Positions 1 to 9,273 of a stretch of DNA of 64,000 bases are shown here, piece after piece. A program made the translations under genes and the position numbers. The stretch lies in NCBI RefSeq assembly GCF_048595595.1, contig NZ_CP184347.1, one strand, 5' to 3'. The first letter of the stretch is position 1, and the number at the start of each line of letters is the position of its first letter. Source of the stretch: Bacteroides pyogenes_A (GTDB lineage Bacteria > Bacteroidota > Bacteroidia > Bacteroidales > Bacteroidaceae). The notes beneath the pieces were generated by a model, which worked only from the letters and a program-made list of their open reading frames with translations, was not told the DNA's origin and searched no databases.

Positions 1-696
1 GGCCACTCGGGATTTCAACAGCAAAGCGGCATTTCTCGTCATCTGAAATTTACTGGTAGGGGCCTCCGTCTGACCAAACAACTCGATTGCCGTATCCAAA
101 TCTTGATTGATGAGATCATACACTTGCTGCACCGTAGACCTTCCGATAGTCTCCCGCGTCACATCGCTTTTCAACCAAATAGCTACTCCCATATCTTTAG
201 CAGCAGTCATTTTATGATAAGGCAGTCCGTACCAATTCACCAAGCAGAAGTAGGAATACGCCCGCAAGGCATAAGCCTGTGCTATGCAGTAATTGCGAGC
301 ATCGGCCGAGCCTTGCATCTCCTCCCTGTTATCGATGATCGTATTGCAAGCGAGGATATTGGAGTAACGCTTTTCATAAGCATTACCGGCATCATAAACG
401 TAGTGCTCCACATCTTGTTCCCACAGGTAAGCTCCGCGTCCTACGGAGATGTTTACGTTGTCATATCCTGTGCGGTATGTAATGCCGCTGATTACTTCCA
501 CATCGTCCGTCATCAAATCGATAAAGGCTACATCGTTTGTAAATGTTTGCGGATAGCCCTCCCTATTCAATACTGCTTGAAACTCTTCGACCTGCCGAGG
601 AATAAGGAGATCACCCGAATCCTCTTTCAGAAAACCGGAACAAGAACTCAGAAGAAATGCGGAAACCATACCGCTGAGTATACGTCTTTTTTTCAT
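1..696 (-). CDS. SusD/RagB-like outer-membrane lipoprotein, C-terminus cut by window edge
   Basis: This is the N-terminal 232 residues of a SusD-family glycan-binding lipoprotein; the rest lies beyond base 1. The start at 696 gives a short basic N-terminus, a hydrophobic stretch and a lipobox ending LLSSC (Cys19), so it should be lipid-anchored and surface-exposed. The following region carries the helical tetratricopeptide-like fold typical of the family, seen in the repeated patterns NYCIAQAYALRAYSYFCLVN and YDLINQDLDTAIELF. Its start is 15 nt after the stop of the upstream SusC gene, so the two form the usual SusC-SusD pair. SusD lids close over the SusC barrel and hold the oligosaccharide. 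The substrate cannot be told from this fragment. Confidence 0.9.
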   Translation of the reverse strand, partial: MKKRRILSGMVSAFLLSSCSGFLKEDSGDLLIPRQVEEFQAVLNREGYPQTFTNDVAFIDLMTDDVEVISGITYRTGYDNVNISVGRGAYLWEQDVEHYVYDAGNAYEKRYSNILACNTIIDNREEMQGSADARNYCIAQAYALRAYSYFCLVNWYGLPYHKMTAAKDMGVAIWLKSDVTRETIGRSTVQQVYDLINQDLDTAIELFGQTEAPTSKFQMTRNAALLLKSRVA

Positions 697-711
697 TATC
701 TTTCTCTTTTT

Positions 712-3700
712 TTAAAATGAAACATTAACGCCGAAGCTATAACTCGGCTTGACCGGCATATTGGCATAGGGGGTTTCGGGATCAAGCCCTTTCCAAGCCT
801 TAGATGACCACGTCTTGAGATTATTGGCTTGTGCGCGAACCGTCAAAGAAGAGATCTGCAATGGAGCGAGCCACGTAGAGGGCAATCGATAGCTGACCTG
901 TATAGTGCGCAAACGAATAAAATCGCTCTTAGCTATACGCAAGTCGCTCTTATCATACAGAGCAGGCATACTAAGGTCTCTGCTTGTTCCGGTATCATAG
1001 AGTGCCAGCAGAGTTTCCGGAAAGTTTTTAGCCCGGCTCTTGTCATACAAGGCAGGGATATCCGTATGGAGTTCATCACCGGGCTTTCTCCAGCGGTTGA
1101 TATAATCGCGAGGTACATTAGAGATTGGGTCGAATGCTTTATCGGCCTCCTCATAGATAGCCGGCAAACGTTTTACTCCTCCCAACTGATAGCTAAATCC
1201 TAAAGAAAGCGTAAGGTTTTTCTTATAAGTGAAGCGAGTGTCAAATCCTCCGGATATATCGGGGTAAATACTTCCGGAAGGTACATAAGCCATAGCCTGA
1301 TAATCTCCTTCATGCACCTTGCGTCCGTCGGCTGCAAGAAAGAGAGGGTAACCGTTTTCAGCAGAAAGCCCTTCATACTTGAACGAATATATTGTCCCCA
1401 ACGGTTGACCGATAGTAGCCACATTGCCATAAAGCATCTGTTGCAATACCTCCGTTTCGCTCAACGCCGAATTGAAGGCATACTCTATTTCGTTGATATT
1501 CCTACTGAAATTGAGTGAGAGATTCCAATCAAATTTTTTCGTACGGATTAAATCGGCACTGACACTACCTTCAAACCCTTTATTGCGTGCTGTTCCCACA
1601 TTCATTAACATACTGCTCTTACCCGTAATCGGGGAGACACGCATGTCTGTAATCAGATCGCTGGTGTATTTTCGATAATAATCCAGTGTTATACCTAATC
1701 GCCTATCGAAGAATTTAGCATCCATTCCAAAGTTGTAGCTTCTCGTTTTTTCCCAACGCAAATCCGGATTGGGCAGATGATAGATACTCCCTTCAGTCAA
1801 CCCTGAGATAGTATTGTTGCGCTCCATTTTAACGATCAGATACGGACTCGAATCATCGTGTATATTGCCTTGAATGCCATACGAACCACGCAGATGGAGT
1901 TCGTTGATGAAACGAAGTTTCTTAATGAAAGCCTCATTCGACAACGACCATTTACCGGCTACCGACCATGTGGGCAACCAGCGGTATTTGGGATTGCTTC
2001 CGAACTTGTTAGACCCGTCCGAACGGATATTAGCATTGATAACATAGCGATCGTCGAACGTATAGCTGAAAGTGCCGAAATAAGAAGCGACCTGCGTAAT
2101 GCGATCTTGTAATCTAGGCAGAAAACGTCCGGCTTTAATATAAGATAAATAGGCGTCCGTCATTACAGGGGAGAATGTATTCCCATATTTCGGATTCCAG
2201 CCATAAGCATCGGTAGAGAGCCCCGTATACTTCTCCGAACGCACTTCAACACCGGCAAACAAATTGATATCATGCTTGTCATTAAAACGACTGATGTAGT
2301 TCAACGTATTTCTGATTGTATACGAACGCGCATTGGTATGCGTGTCTGCATAAGTTCCTCCGAACGGCAACGGAGACAACTTGTACTTATCTTGTTCGGG
2401 AGTATAAGCACCATAGTCGTATCCACGTATATTGCCAACAACGTAAGAGCGATCCGTCGCCCACGAGGTTAGCCGGTTATTGCTCTGACCCAGTGAGAAA
2501 ACACCCTCGTAAGTTATGCCTTTAAACAATCGAGCTCTGAGTTTAAGCGTTCCGCCAAATCTGTTGGTCTTACTGACTTGCCCGGTCTGATTTAATTCAT
2601 TCAAGATATTATAACTAACCGGATTGAGTCGCTGACGGCTATAATAGTAATAGTTACCCTCTTCATCGTAAGGCGATACCGCTCTGGAAGTGCCGTAAGC
2701 ATATCTAAACGGATTGACCGAGGTGTGATAACCATCGTTGTTTTGTGAGCTGACATCTATTTTCAGTTCTGCATCTATGCGCTTGTTGATTTGCACCGAC
2801 ACTTTCGCTAAAGCAGTGAAGCGTTCGCTTTTAGACTTCAAAGCAATACCCGGGCTACTGTTATACGCAAGCGAAGCGTAGTACTTCATACGTTCGGTTC
2901 CACCGTTAGCGGAGAGGCTATGATTTTGAGTGACAGTCGTACGAAACAGTTCGTCAAACCAATCGGTATTTATCGTCTCATACTTCCGTACCAATTGGGC
3001 AAACTGCTCTTGAGTGATCTGTTTCGAAAGCAACCGCTGCAAAGCTCCTTCAAAACTTTCGCCCATAGGCATACGCGGATATTCCAAGCGCTCGTCGTAG
3101 ATCTCTTTAGAGAGACGAATACGCTCTTGTGAATTCATCATATCGAACTGACTGTATGCCGGACGGGTATTTATGGTTAAATCTCCCGTATAACTTATAA
3201 CGGGACGACTTACTTTACCTTTCTTCGTTGTAACCACAATGACACCATTGGCCGCTTTCACTCCATAAATGGCTGTGGCAGCAGCATCTTTCAGGATATC
3301 TATACTTTCAATATCCTGCGGACTAATTCCCGATATACCATTCCCTATCAGATAGGCGGCGTCAGGACTATTCAAATCGGAAGAGGTGAAAGGGACGGCA
3401 TCGGACATAATGATGCCATCGACTACCCATACAGGCGTTTTGCTACCATTGATGGTGGAATTACCGCGAATGCGGATAGTAGGCGTGCTGCTAGGCTCGC
3501 CCGACTGTGTCATCACCATCATTCCCGGCACTTTCCCTTGAAGCATCTGATCAATCCCCATAGCATTGGGTGTCAAAACGTCTTGCGCCTTAATGGAAGT
3601 TATGGCACTGGCCGACTCGCGACGACTCATCACCTGATACCCTGTTACTACAATTTCGCCCAGCATACCTTCATCTTCTTTCAGTATGATCATAGGGATA

Positions 3701-4305
3701 CTTTTCTCCTCACTACCGAACTCAATAGAAACTTTCACTTCTTGCGGTAACATACCGAGATAGCTAACTTTCAGGATATAGGAGGTTTGTTGATTGTCTA
3801 CCGATAAACGAAATATGCCGTCTTGCTGAGTGCTTGTAACCAGATTCGTTCCCGCAACGGCAATGTGGGCGCCGGGTAGAGGCTGCTTGTGCTCGTCGAC
3901 TACGATTCCGCTTAATTCGCAACGCTTCTTACGAGTGGGCAAAACAGCACGTTCCTGTACTAAAGCAATGGTAATAAACTTGCCTTCTATGCTAAAAGTC
4001 AAAGGCTTATTGCCGATGACCAGCCGAAGGACTTCGGAAATGGGTTTACTCTTTGCTATCCCGCTACTCTCATACCGCGCAATATCTTCATAGTTGAAGA
4101 TAATCCGATATCCACTCTCTTTCTCTATTCTCTCGAAGATAGAGGCCAACTTCTCACCGTTAAACTCTATCGTAATTTGTTTTTCGCTTTCTTGCGAGAA
4201 AACACTGGAGGAGATGAAGAGGAGAGCAAGCAACATTCCTGCTATTCTCGTCATTGGCCGCTTTCTCTCCGTTTTTGTTGGAAAAAGGATACTGTTTTTT
4301 TCCAT
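712..4305 (-). CDS. SusC/RagA TonB-dependent transporter with N-terminal STN signalling domain
   Basis: This is a 1197-residue outer-membrane TonB-dependent transporter. A long signal region (residues 1-38, with an alternative Met at 4254) is followed by an STN domain (about 40-115, ITIEFNGEKLASIFERIEK), a CarboxypepD_reg-like domain (about 130-210), the plug with GEIVVTGYQVMSRRESASAI and DAAATAIYGVKAANGVIVVT, and a beta-barrel ending in GVNVSF. The STN domain is what FecA-type transporters use to signal to a periplasmic anti-sigma factor, and a FecR gene and an ECF sigma gene lie directly upstream on the same strand. Together they form a trans-envelope regulated glycan-uptake system in which substrate binding releases the sigma factor. 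The substrate is unknown. Confidence 0.95.
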   Translation of the reverse strand: MEKNSILFPTKTERKRPMTRIAGMLLALLFISSSVFSQESEKQITIEFNGEKLASIFERIEKESGYRIIFNYEDIARYESSGIAKSKPISEVLRLVIGNKPLTFSIEGKFITIALVQERAVLPTRKKRCELSGIVVDEHKQPLPGAHIAVAGTNLVTSTQQDGIFRLSVDNQQTSYILKVSYLGMLPQEVKVSIEFGSEEKSIPMIILKEDEGMLGEIVVTGYQVMSRRESASAITSIKAQDVLTPNAMGIDQMLQGKVPGMMVMTQSGEPSSTPTIRIRGNSTINGSKTPVWVVDGIIMSDAVPFTSSDLNSPDAAYLIGNGISGISPQDIESIDILKDAAATAIYGVKAANGVIVVTTKKGKVSRPVISYTGDLTINTRPAYSQFDMMNSQERIRLSKEIYDERLEYPRMPMGESFEGALQRLLSKQITQEQFAQLVRKYETINTDWFDELFRTTVTQNHSLSANGGTERMKYYASLAYNSSPGIALKSKSERFTALAKVSVQINKRIDAELKIDVSSQNNDGYHTSVNPFRYAYGTSRAVSPYDEEGNYYYYSRQRLNPVSYNILNELNQTGQVSKTNRFGGTLKLRARLFKGITYEGVFSLGQSNNRLTSWATDRSYVVGNIRGYDYGAYTPEQDKYKLSPLPFGGTYADTHTNARSYTIRNTLNYISRFNDKHDINLFAGVEVRSEKYTGLSTDAYGWNPKYGNTFSPVMTDAYLSYIKAGRFLPRLQDRITQVASYFGTFSYTFDDRYVINANIRSDGSNKFGSNPKYRWLPTWSVAGKWSLSNEAFIKKLRFINELHLRGSYGIQGNIHDDSSPYLIVKMERNNTISGLTEGSIYHLPNPDLRWEKTRSYNFGMDAKFFDRRLGITLDYYRKYTSDLITDMRVSPITGKSSMLMNVGTARNKGFEGSVSADLIRTKKFDWNLSLNFSRNINEIEYAFNSALSETEVLQQMLYGNVATIGQPLGTIYSFKYEGLSAENGYPLFLAADGRKVHEGDYQAMAYVPSGSIYPDISGGFDTRFTYKKNLTLSLGFSYQLGGVKRLPAIYEEADKAFDPISNVPRDYINRWRKPGDELHTDIPALYDKSRAKNFPETLLALYDTGTSRDLSMPALYDKSDLRIAKSDFIRLRTIQVSYRLPSTWLAPLQISSLTVRAQANNLKTWSSKAWKGLDPETPYANMPVKPSYSFGVNVSF

Positions 4306-4618
4306 AAATTACATTTGTGTGTGTTTAACAAAGTCCAGAGATACCATTTCGAAGATAATCTCTCGGTTTCGGTTATATTTTTATCAATGTTTATTCTTTT
4401 TATAATACGAAATGAAAGAGAAAGTGGGTGAACGCATCTCGTTTTTTATTTCAACTTTATATTCGAACGAACATCAATCTGAATACCTACCATTTCCCCA
4501 AAACGGAAAATTCCTCTGGATTTGAAAAGGATACAGACCACCAACAGACGGGGTATAGGACCAATTGAAAATCGGTAGTATCCGGTAAAATAAATTAAGT
4601 GTGTATAGGAAAAAAGAA
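4306..4618. other. 313-bp gene-free gap between fecR-like and susC-like genes
   Basis: No coding region was supported here. Read on the minus strand it should hold the sigma-dependent promoter of the susC gene. The only pattern noted is the octamer TATCTTCG (minus strand, 4350-4357), one base from the Bacteroides -7 consensus TAnnTTTG. The same octamer lies upstream of the susC gene at 30766. There is no convincing -33 element or terminator hairpin. Confidence 0.4.
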
Positions 4619-5767
4619 TTACTCCTCTATCACAATTGTTCCTCCATCTTGCCTGACTTTTACCTTTCCTGTCAGGTTAAGGATTCGAAGCACGTGTTCC
4701 GGAGTTTCATTTCGGTTAGCCCAAAAGTTGAAACGATAGTGCATAGCGGTTTGGCTTTTGAATACAATCGTGAGATTGTACCACCGCCCAATAGCCTTCA
4801 TAATATGTTCCAATGTAGTTTCTCTGAAACAGAATAGATTTTCCCTCCACGCAGTCATTTCACTGACATCGGCTGGTTGAGCTACAAGTCTTGAGGAGGC
4901 TGCATCGAGATAAACATTTTCGCCGGGTGCGAGCTTTACTTTATTAGCCTTAAACGTGTCGGAAACTTCTACCGAGCCCGTAAGCAGTGTAACAGACCTG
5001 TTTTCGCCGGGATAGGCTCTCACATTGAAAACAGTTCCTAAGACTTGCGTTTTCGTTGTTTTGTTTTTCACCACAAAGGGTAAAGAGGTGTCAGGTGCAA
5101 CTTGGAAGAAAGCTTCTCCTTCGAGGAGTTCTACCCTGCGTTCGCCGCCTGTGAAGCGAGAGGGATAGTGCAACGTAGTTTCCCCATTGAGCCAGATTTC
5201 CGTACCATCACTCAAAGCAAGGTGAAACGTCCGTCCTCGCGGTGTGGCAAGCGTGTGCATTTTGATCGAAGACTGCTGGCTTTCTTGTGAATAAGCCAAT
5301 GTTCCGGCATTCAGTGTTGCGCCGAGTTCTGCGCTTAGATGTGCTTCTTGTGTAAGTGCATCTATCGAAACAGACTCATTCTCTCCGACGCGAAGCATCA
5401 CTTCGCCCGATTGGGATACAGTGGTAAAGACAACTACTTCTTTTTCTTTCATCCAGAGAAAATACCCTATGAGTAGCAGAAAAGCTGCTGCCGCACTCAC
5501 TCCCCAATAGAATATTCCGGTTCTGCGCCGGACAGAGATTCTCGACCGAAGAGTGCGCCAAGCCTTCTCCGTGTCGGGAGCCATCTCCGGCTCCAAAAGC
5601 ATAAGCGCTTCTTTGGTTTCGGACAGTTCTTGAAATAAGGCACGATTTGAATCCACGCTAAGCCAATATTCGAACTCTTCCGAGCAACGCACTTTTTGAT
5701 CGTTCAATGCTCGTACGGCATATTCATAATTCTGCTCGTCAAGAATCGACAGTTTATTCCTTTTCAT
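4619..5767 (-). CDS. FecR-family anti-sigma factor
   Basis: This is a 382-residue inner-membrane anti-sigma factor. It has a cytoplasmic N-terminal region (1-83) that would bind the ECF sigma factor, one membrane segment (about 84-105, VSAAAAFLLLIGYFLWM), a periplasmic FecR domain (about 168-280, including TPRGRTFHLALSDGTEIWLN and RRVELLEGEAFFQVA) and a C-terminal DUF4974-type domain (about 310-380, TTLEHIMKAIGRWYNLTIVF). Gene order sigma-fecR-susC and the STN domain on the SusC define its partners: STN contact with the FecR C-terminus should free the sigma factor. The length is normal for the Bacteroides family. Confidence 0.93.
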   Translation of the reverse strand: MKRNKLSILDEQNYEYAVRALNDQKVRCSEEFEYWLSVDSNRALFQELSETKEALMLLEPEMAPDTEKAWRTLRSRISVRRRTGIFYWGVSAAAAFLLLIGYFLWMKEKEVVVFTTVSQSGEVMLRVGENESVSIDALTQEAHLSAELGATLNAGTLAYSQESQQSSIKMHTLATPRGRTFHLALSDGTEIWLNGETTLHYPSRFTGGERRVELLEGEAFFQVAPDTSLPFVVKNKTTKTQVLGTVFNVRAYPGENRSVTLLTGSVEVSDTFKANKVKLAPGENVYLDAASSRLVAQPADVSEMTAWRENLFCFRETTLEHIMKAIGRWYNLTIVFKSQTAMHYRFNFWANRNETPEHVLRILNLTGKVKVRQDGGTIVIEE

Positions 5768-5976
5768 ACTATTATTGAGTTAACGAGGAGCGAGCTGACA
5801 AAAGATATAAAGAGTGCGCAAATAAATCACCCAATCAATGAGATGCGGTTTGCTGTTAGAATTTTGGTCTGCATACTCTTTTATCAACTTATTCCTTAAT
5901 ATCTGCAAATTCGTATTTTCTTCAAACTTATATTATAACGTTTTCAGTAAGAAAACAGGTGATTTTCCTCTCTTTT

Positions 5977-6495
5977 TTAATTGCCTTTAACTCCTCTTAC
6001 CCGTTCTCTGATGAAGGCCAGGGCCTTTACAATATGCGTCTTTACCGTATTAACCGACACCCCCATTTCCTCTCCGGTCTCTTTGTAGCTCTTTCCATAA
6101 AGGAAGCAAGACTTAAATGCTTGCTGAGTCTTGGGAGGCAATTGCTGGATCAGTGTCATTATTCGCGAAATTCGCTCGTGCCGCTCTTCCCAATACTCTT
6201 CATCGTCAATACGCTCGGAAAAGAGTGTTACATAAGCTTCATACCTGTTCCTAATATCGCAACGGCGTAAGTGGTCCATACACCGGCTGCGGACAAAAGT
6301 ATATAGCGCAGCAAGGGGTGGGGTAGCGGCATCCTGAATATCTTCGTAATGCTTCCAAAGATACTCAAAAGCATCGCCTACTATATCGGCAACCGTTTCT
6401 TTATCCCCAATCAGGTTAAGCGCATAGAAGTATAACCGGTTATAGGAATTCCTGAATAGTTCTTCAAACTCTGTATACTTTTTTGCAGCGTGCAT
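5977..6495 (-). CDS. ECF-type RNA polymerase sigma factor (Bacteroides expansion family)
   Basis: This is a 172-residue sigma-70 family protein with only regions 2 and 4, as in ECF factors. Region 2 runs from about residue 10 (FEELFRNSYNRLYFYALNLI) through DIVGDAFEYLWKHYED. Region 4 is seen at LPPKTQQAFKSCFLYGKSYK and ends in the helix-turn-helix VSVNTVKTHIVKAL. It starts a minus-strand gene set of sigma, FecR, STN-SusC and SusD, and is expected to switch on the susC operon when released by the FecR protein. Its own start is preceded by a -7-like TATATTTG element, which suggests expression from the housekeeping sigma factor. Confidence 0.94.
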   Translation of the reverse strand: MHAAKKYTEFEELFRNSYNRLYFYALNLIGDKETVADIVGDAFEYLWKHYEDIQDAATPPLAALYTFVRSRCMDHLRRCDIRNRYEAYVTLFSERIDDEEYWEERHERISRIMTLIQQLPPKTQQAFKSCFLYGKSYKETGEEMGVSVNTVKTHIVKALAFIRERVRGVKGN

Positions 6496-6516
6496 TGTCT
6501 ATAATTTTTTCAGATG

Positions 6517-6524
6517 CAAATATA
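6517..6524 (-). promoter_or_regulatory. Bacteroides -7 promoter element of the ECF sigma gene
   Basis: The minus strand reads TATATTTG, an exact match to TAnnTTTG, 21 nt before the sigma gene start codon. No clear TTTG element was found 19-21 nt further upstream, so only the -7 box is claimed. Confidence 0.5.
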
Positions 6525-6778
6525 CATGATAACTTTGAGTTTTCACATTTTTGACGTACATAAAGATAGTTTCTTTTGTGTCATTTCCGATGGTGTATCA
6601 AACGAATATCTTTCATATTTTCATAACGTCGGACAAGGGTGGAAGGCATGGTAAATAAGAAGTGCGGGAAGCCGATTGAGACTTTGTCGGGCAATTGCAT
6701 ATTTGGTATAGATTGGACATAAGGGAATTAGAAAATCGATCATTCACAGTTCGCAAATGAGGAAAGAATGTTTCATTC

Positions 6779-6865
6779 AGTTTCCCACTATTGAAACAAA
6801 AGTTTCCCACTGGGGAAACTTTATTTTCCCTTTATGGAAACTTTTGTTTCCCCAATGGGAAACTA
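6779..6865. repeat. GTTTCCC 22-bp periodic repeat array, copy 1
   Basis: The 87-bp array contains the word TTTCCC at 6781, 6803, 6825 and 6847, exactly 22 bp apart each time, interleaved with its complement GGAAAC so that each step has dyad symmetry (for example GTTTCCCACTGGGGAAACT). A second copy lies inverted at 51191-51277, with about four differences over the 87 bp by eye. It lies in the gap between the sigma gene and the ABC exporter gene. Small open frames across it read as FPxGKL-like repeats, but they come from the repeat and are not considered genes. Confidence 0.85.
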
Positions 6866-6880
6866 AGGTCGGTCTATATA

Positions 6881-7069
6881 TGGAAAGCTTTCGAAGCACG
6901 CAAATACGATCAGACAGCACTCATGGAAGCGGCAGAGCGGGTGCAGCAACAGAGGGTAGCTGACCGTACTGCGCCTGCCGAGGTATACGAATAGGGGAAA
7001 ATACTTTCGGAAACAGAGAGCATCTGTAAGGAGTATAAAAAAGACACTGAAGAAAAGATCGGTAAATAG
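6881..7069 (+). pseudogene. Possible coding remnant with an in-frame stop
   Basis: After the GTTTCCC array one plus-strand frame reads like an ordinary charged protein: WKAFEARKYDQTALMEAAER, then a run to AEVYE, a TAG stop at 6992-6994, and on in the same frame through SETESICKEYKKDTEEK to a TAG at 7067-7069. There is no plausible start, since the frame enters from the repeat. The amino-acid make-up is unlike random translation of AT-rich spacer. It may be the tail of a gene destroyed by the repeat or by deletion. The family is not recognised. Confidence 0.3.
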
Positions 7070-7115
7070 CGTACGATATTTTGAGGAAATCTTTTAATCA
7101 GAAAGAAAAAAACGG

Positions 7116-8951
7116 CTACAGTTGTTGCATGTCGTGCAACCGCTTATAATACCCATTCAAAGCTATCAGCTCCTCATGCTTGCCCCGTTCTACAATCTCT
7201 CCTTCGTAGAGTACGCAAATCTCATCGGCATTCTTGATAGTAGACAGGCGGTGGGCAATGGCAATGGTGGTGCGCGTCTTCATCAAGCGTTCCAAAGCCT
7301 CCTGTACCAAACGTTCCGATTCCGTATCCAATGCGGAGGTAGCCTCATCCAGAATCAGTATGGGAGGATTCTTCAGGATAGCGCGGGCGATGCTGATGCG
7401 CTGCCGTTGCCCCCCGGAGAGCTTGCTGCCGCGATCGCCGATATTCGTATCATACCCTTCGGGCTTCTCCATAATAAACTCGTGTGCATTGGCTATCTTG
7501 GCGGCCTCTATCACCTGTTCCATCGTAGCGTTCTCCACACCGAAAGCGATGTTGTTGAAGAAAGTATCGTTGAATAAGATTGCCTCTTGGTTCACATTTC
7601 CCAGCAGGCTACGCAAGTCAGAGATGCGCACATCTCTGATGTCGGTTCCGTCTATCGTGATTTGTCCCGACTGCACATCGTGATAGCGCGGCAGAAGGTC
7701 GACAAGCGTCGATTTCCCGGAACCCGACTGACCGACCAAAGCGATTGTCTTTCCTTTCGGAACAGTAATATCGACATGCTTCAACACATCCTTCTTGCCG
7801 TCGTAGCTGAAAGAAATATCTTTAAACTCCACTTTGTCCGTCAACCCGTTCAGCGGTTTCGGCTTGGTTATTTCCCTGATGTTATTCTCCGCTTTCAATA
7901 TCTTATCCACACGCTCCATCGAAGCCAATCCTTTCGGGATGTTATACCCCGCTTTGGCAAATTCTTTCAACGGATTGATGATGCTGTACAATATCACCAT
8001 GTAGAAGATAAATGTGGGGGCATCGATCGACGAACTCTCTCCCAGAATGAGCGCGCCTCCGAACCACAGCACCGCCACGATAAGAATCGTACCCAGAAAT
8101 TCGCTCATCGGATGTGCCAGCGCCTGACGCATGGCTACCCGGTTGATAGCGTCGCGCAGCTCGTTGCTGCATTTGGAGAAACGCCTGATCATGCGGTCTT
8201 CTGCAATAAAAGCCTTGATGATACGCAAACCGCCCAACGTTTCTTCCAATTGCGACATCGTATCGCTCCATTTACCCTGCGCTTCGAGCGACTGACGTTT
8301 CAGCTTCCGCCCCACTTTGCCCATCACCCAGCCCATGGCAGGCAATACGAGTATGGTGAACAGCGTCAGTTGCCAACTCGTAATAATCAGTGTGGTGAAA
8401 TAAAGCACAACCAGAATAGGATTCTTCAAAAGCATATCGAGCGAACTGGTAATGGAATTTTCCACTTCACCCACGTCGCCGCTCATGCGGGCAATGATAT
8501 CGCCCTTTCTCTCTTCGGAAAAAAAGCCCAAAGGCAAATGCAGTACTTTCGAATAGACCATAATACGAATATCGCGTACCACTCCCGTACGCAAAGGAAT
8601 CATCACCGCCGTAGAGGCGAAGTAACAAGCTGTCTTCATCAGGGTCATAAAAGCAAGAAACAACCCCAGAAAAAGCAAAGTCATAGTAGGACCATTTGCT
8701 TCAATCATACGCGAGACGTAGTAATAGAAGTTGTTCACCCCTACTTCTTTGAGGCTTCCGCTCCCCCACTCCATGAATTCATACACTTTTTGGTTATCGC
8801 CCGTTTTGAAAAGAATATTCAGTATAGGAATCAGCAGAGTAAATGAAAACACATTGAAAACGGCGGAGAGAATGTTGAGCAGCACCGCCCACCCGATGTA
8901 TTTCTTATAAGGCGCCACAAAACGGCGCATGAGTTGTATAAATTCCTTCAT
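7116..8951 (-). CDS. ABC exporter, fused membrane and ATPase domains (MsbA-like)
   Basis: This is a 611-residue half-transporter that should work as a homodimer in the inner membrane. Residues 1-330 form the six-helix ABC exporter domain. Residues 365-605 form the ATPase, with Walker A GQSGSGKST (about 406), Q-loop NVNQEAIL, signature LSGGQRQR (about 507), Walker B ILILDEATSALD (about 528) and the switch histidine in AIAHRLSTI. The build fits lipid A or lipid-linked glycan exporters and also multidrug exporters, so MsbA is a likeness, not an assignment. It stands alone, with its own -7 element TATCTTTG upstream, and is not part of either flanking sugar-uptake system. Confidence 0.9.
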   Translation of the reverse strand: MKEFIQLMRRFVAPYKKYIGWAVLLNILSAVFNVFSFTLLIPILNILFKTGDNQKVYEFMEWGSGSLKEVGVNNFYYYVSRMIEANGPTMTLLFLGLFLAFMTLMKTACYFASTAVMIPLRTGVVRDIRIMVYSKVLHLPLGFFSEERKGDIIARMSGDVGEVENSITSSLDMLLKNPILVVLYFTTLIITSWQLTLFTILVLPAMGWVMGKVGRKLKRQSLEAQGKWSDTMSQLEETLGGLRIIKAFIAEDRMIRRFSKCSNELRDAINRVAMRQALAHPMSEFLGTILIVAVLWFGGALILGESSSIDAPTFIFYMVILYSIINPLKEFAKAGYNIPKGLASMERVDKILKAENNIREITKPKPLNGLTDKVEFKDISFSYDGKKDVLKHVDITVPKGKTIALVGQSGSGKSTLVDLLPRYHDVQSGQITIDGTDIRDVRISDLRSLLGNVNQEAILFNDTFFNNIAFGVENATMEQVIEAAKIANAHEFIMEKPEGYDTNIGDRGSKLSGGQRQRISIARAILKNPPILILDEATSALDTESERLVQEALERLMKTRTTIAIAHRLSTIKNADEICVLYEGEIVERGKHEELIALNGYYKRLHDMQQL

Positions 8952-8978
8952 TACTTTAAGTTGGGTGTTTTAAAACTG

Positions 8979-8986
8979 CAAAGATA
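8979..8986 (-). promoter_or_regulatory. -7 promoter element of the ABC exporter gene
   Basis: The minus strand reads TATCTTTG, an exact TAnnTTTG match, 27 nt before the start codon at 8951. No TTTG box was found at the usual distance upstream. Confidence 0.5.
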
Positions 8987-9065
8987 TAACAAAGTTGCCG
9001 AACGACTCATAGCTTTCTTTATTTATTAACGCGATTTACCGAAAAGCCGGCTTCTTGTCGCCCGC

Positions 9066-9164
9066 TTCCGAAGTCCGGCATCTTCAGCCTTTATCATCCG
9101 ACATCATAAAGGTCGAACGTGATTCCTGTCCGTTTTCCGAAGTCCGTCATCTTCAGCCTTTATC
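9066..9164. repeat. Pair of 30-bp direct repeats, 69 bp apart
   Basis: Bases 9066-9095 and 9135-9164 share 28 or more of 30 positions, beginning TTCCGAAGTCCG and ending CTTCAGCCTTTATC. The segment between them contains a palindromic CCTTTAT...ATAAAGG pair (about 9088-9112). Because 69 is a multiple of three, a chance frame repeats the peptide SEVRHLQPLS, but no gene is inferred. Confidence 0.8.
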
Positions 9165-9273
9165 TCCCAACAACTTCGAAATCAGAGCAACCATCGGGGA
9201 AAGATGCAGCATGAATGAAAGACAGCTCCAAGTCCATACGCAGACGGCAAAGGAAGTAAATACTCCCATTCTC

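Larger units (their letters stand above)
6496..7115. other. 620-bp region without an intact gene
   Basis: From left to right on the plus strand it holds the promoter element of the minus-strand sigma gene (6517-6524), about 250 bp with no feature seen, the GTTTCCC array (6779-6865), a probable coding remnant (6881-7069) and a short spacer to the end of the ABC exporter gene. No terminator hairpin was found after the exporter gene. Confidence 0.6.

Noticed and set aside
7587..8846. 419-residue plus-strand frame opposite the ABC exporter
   Set aside because: It is an antisense shadow of a GC-rich third-position pattern; rich in His, Arg and Gln and without family motifs.
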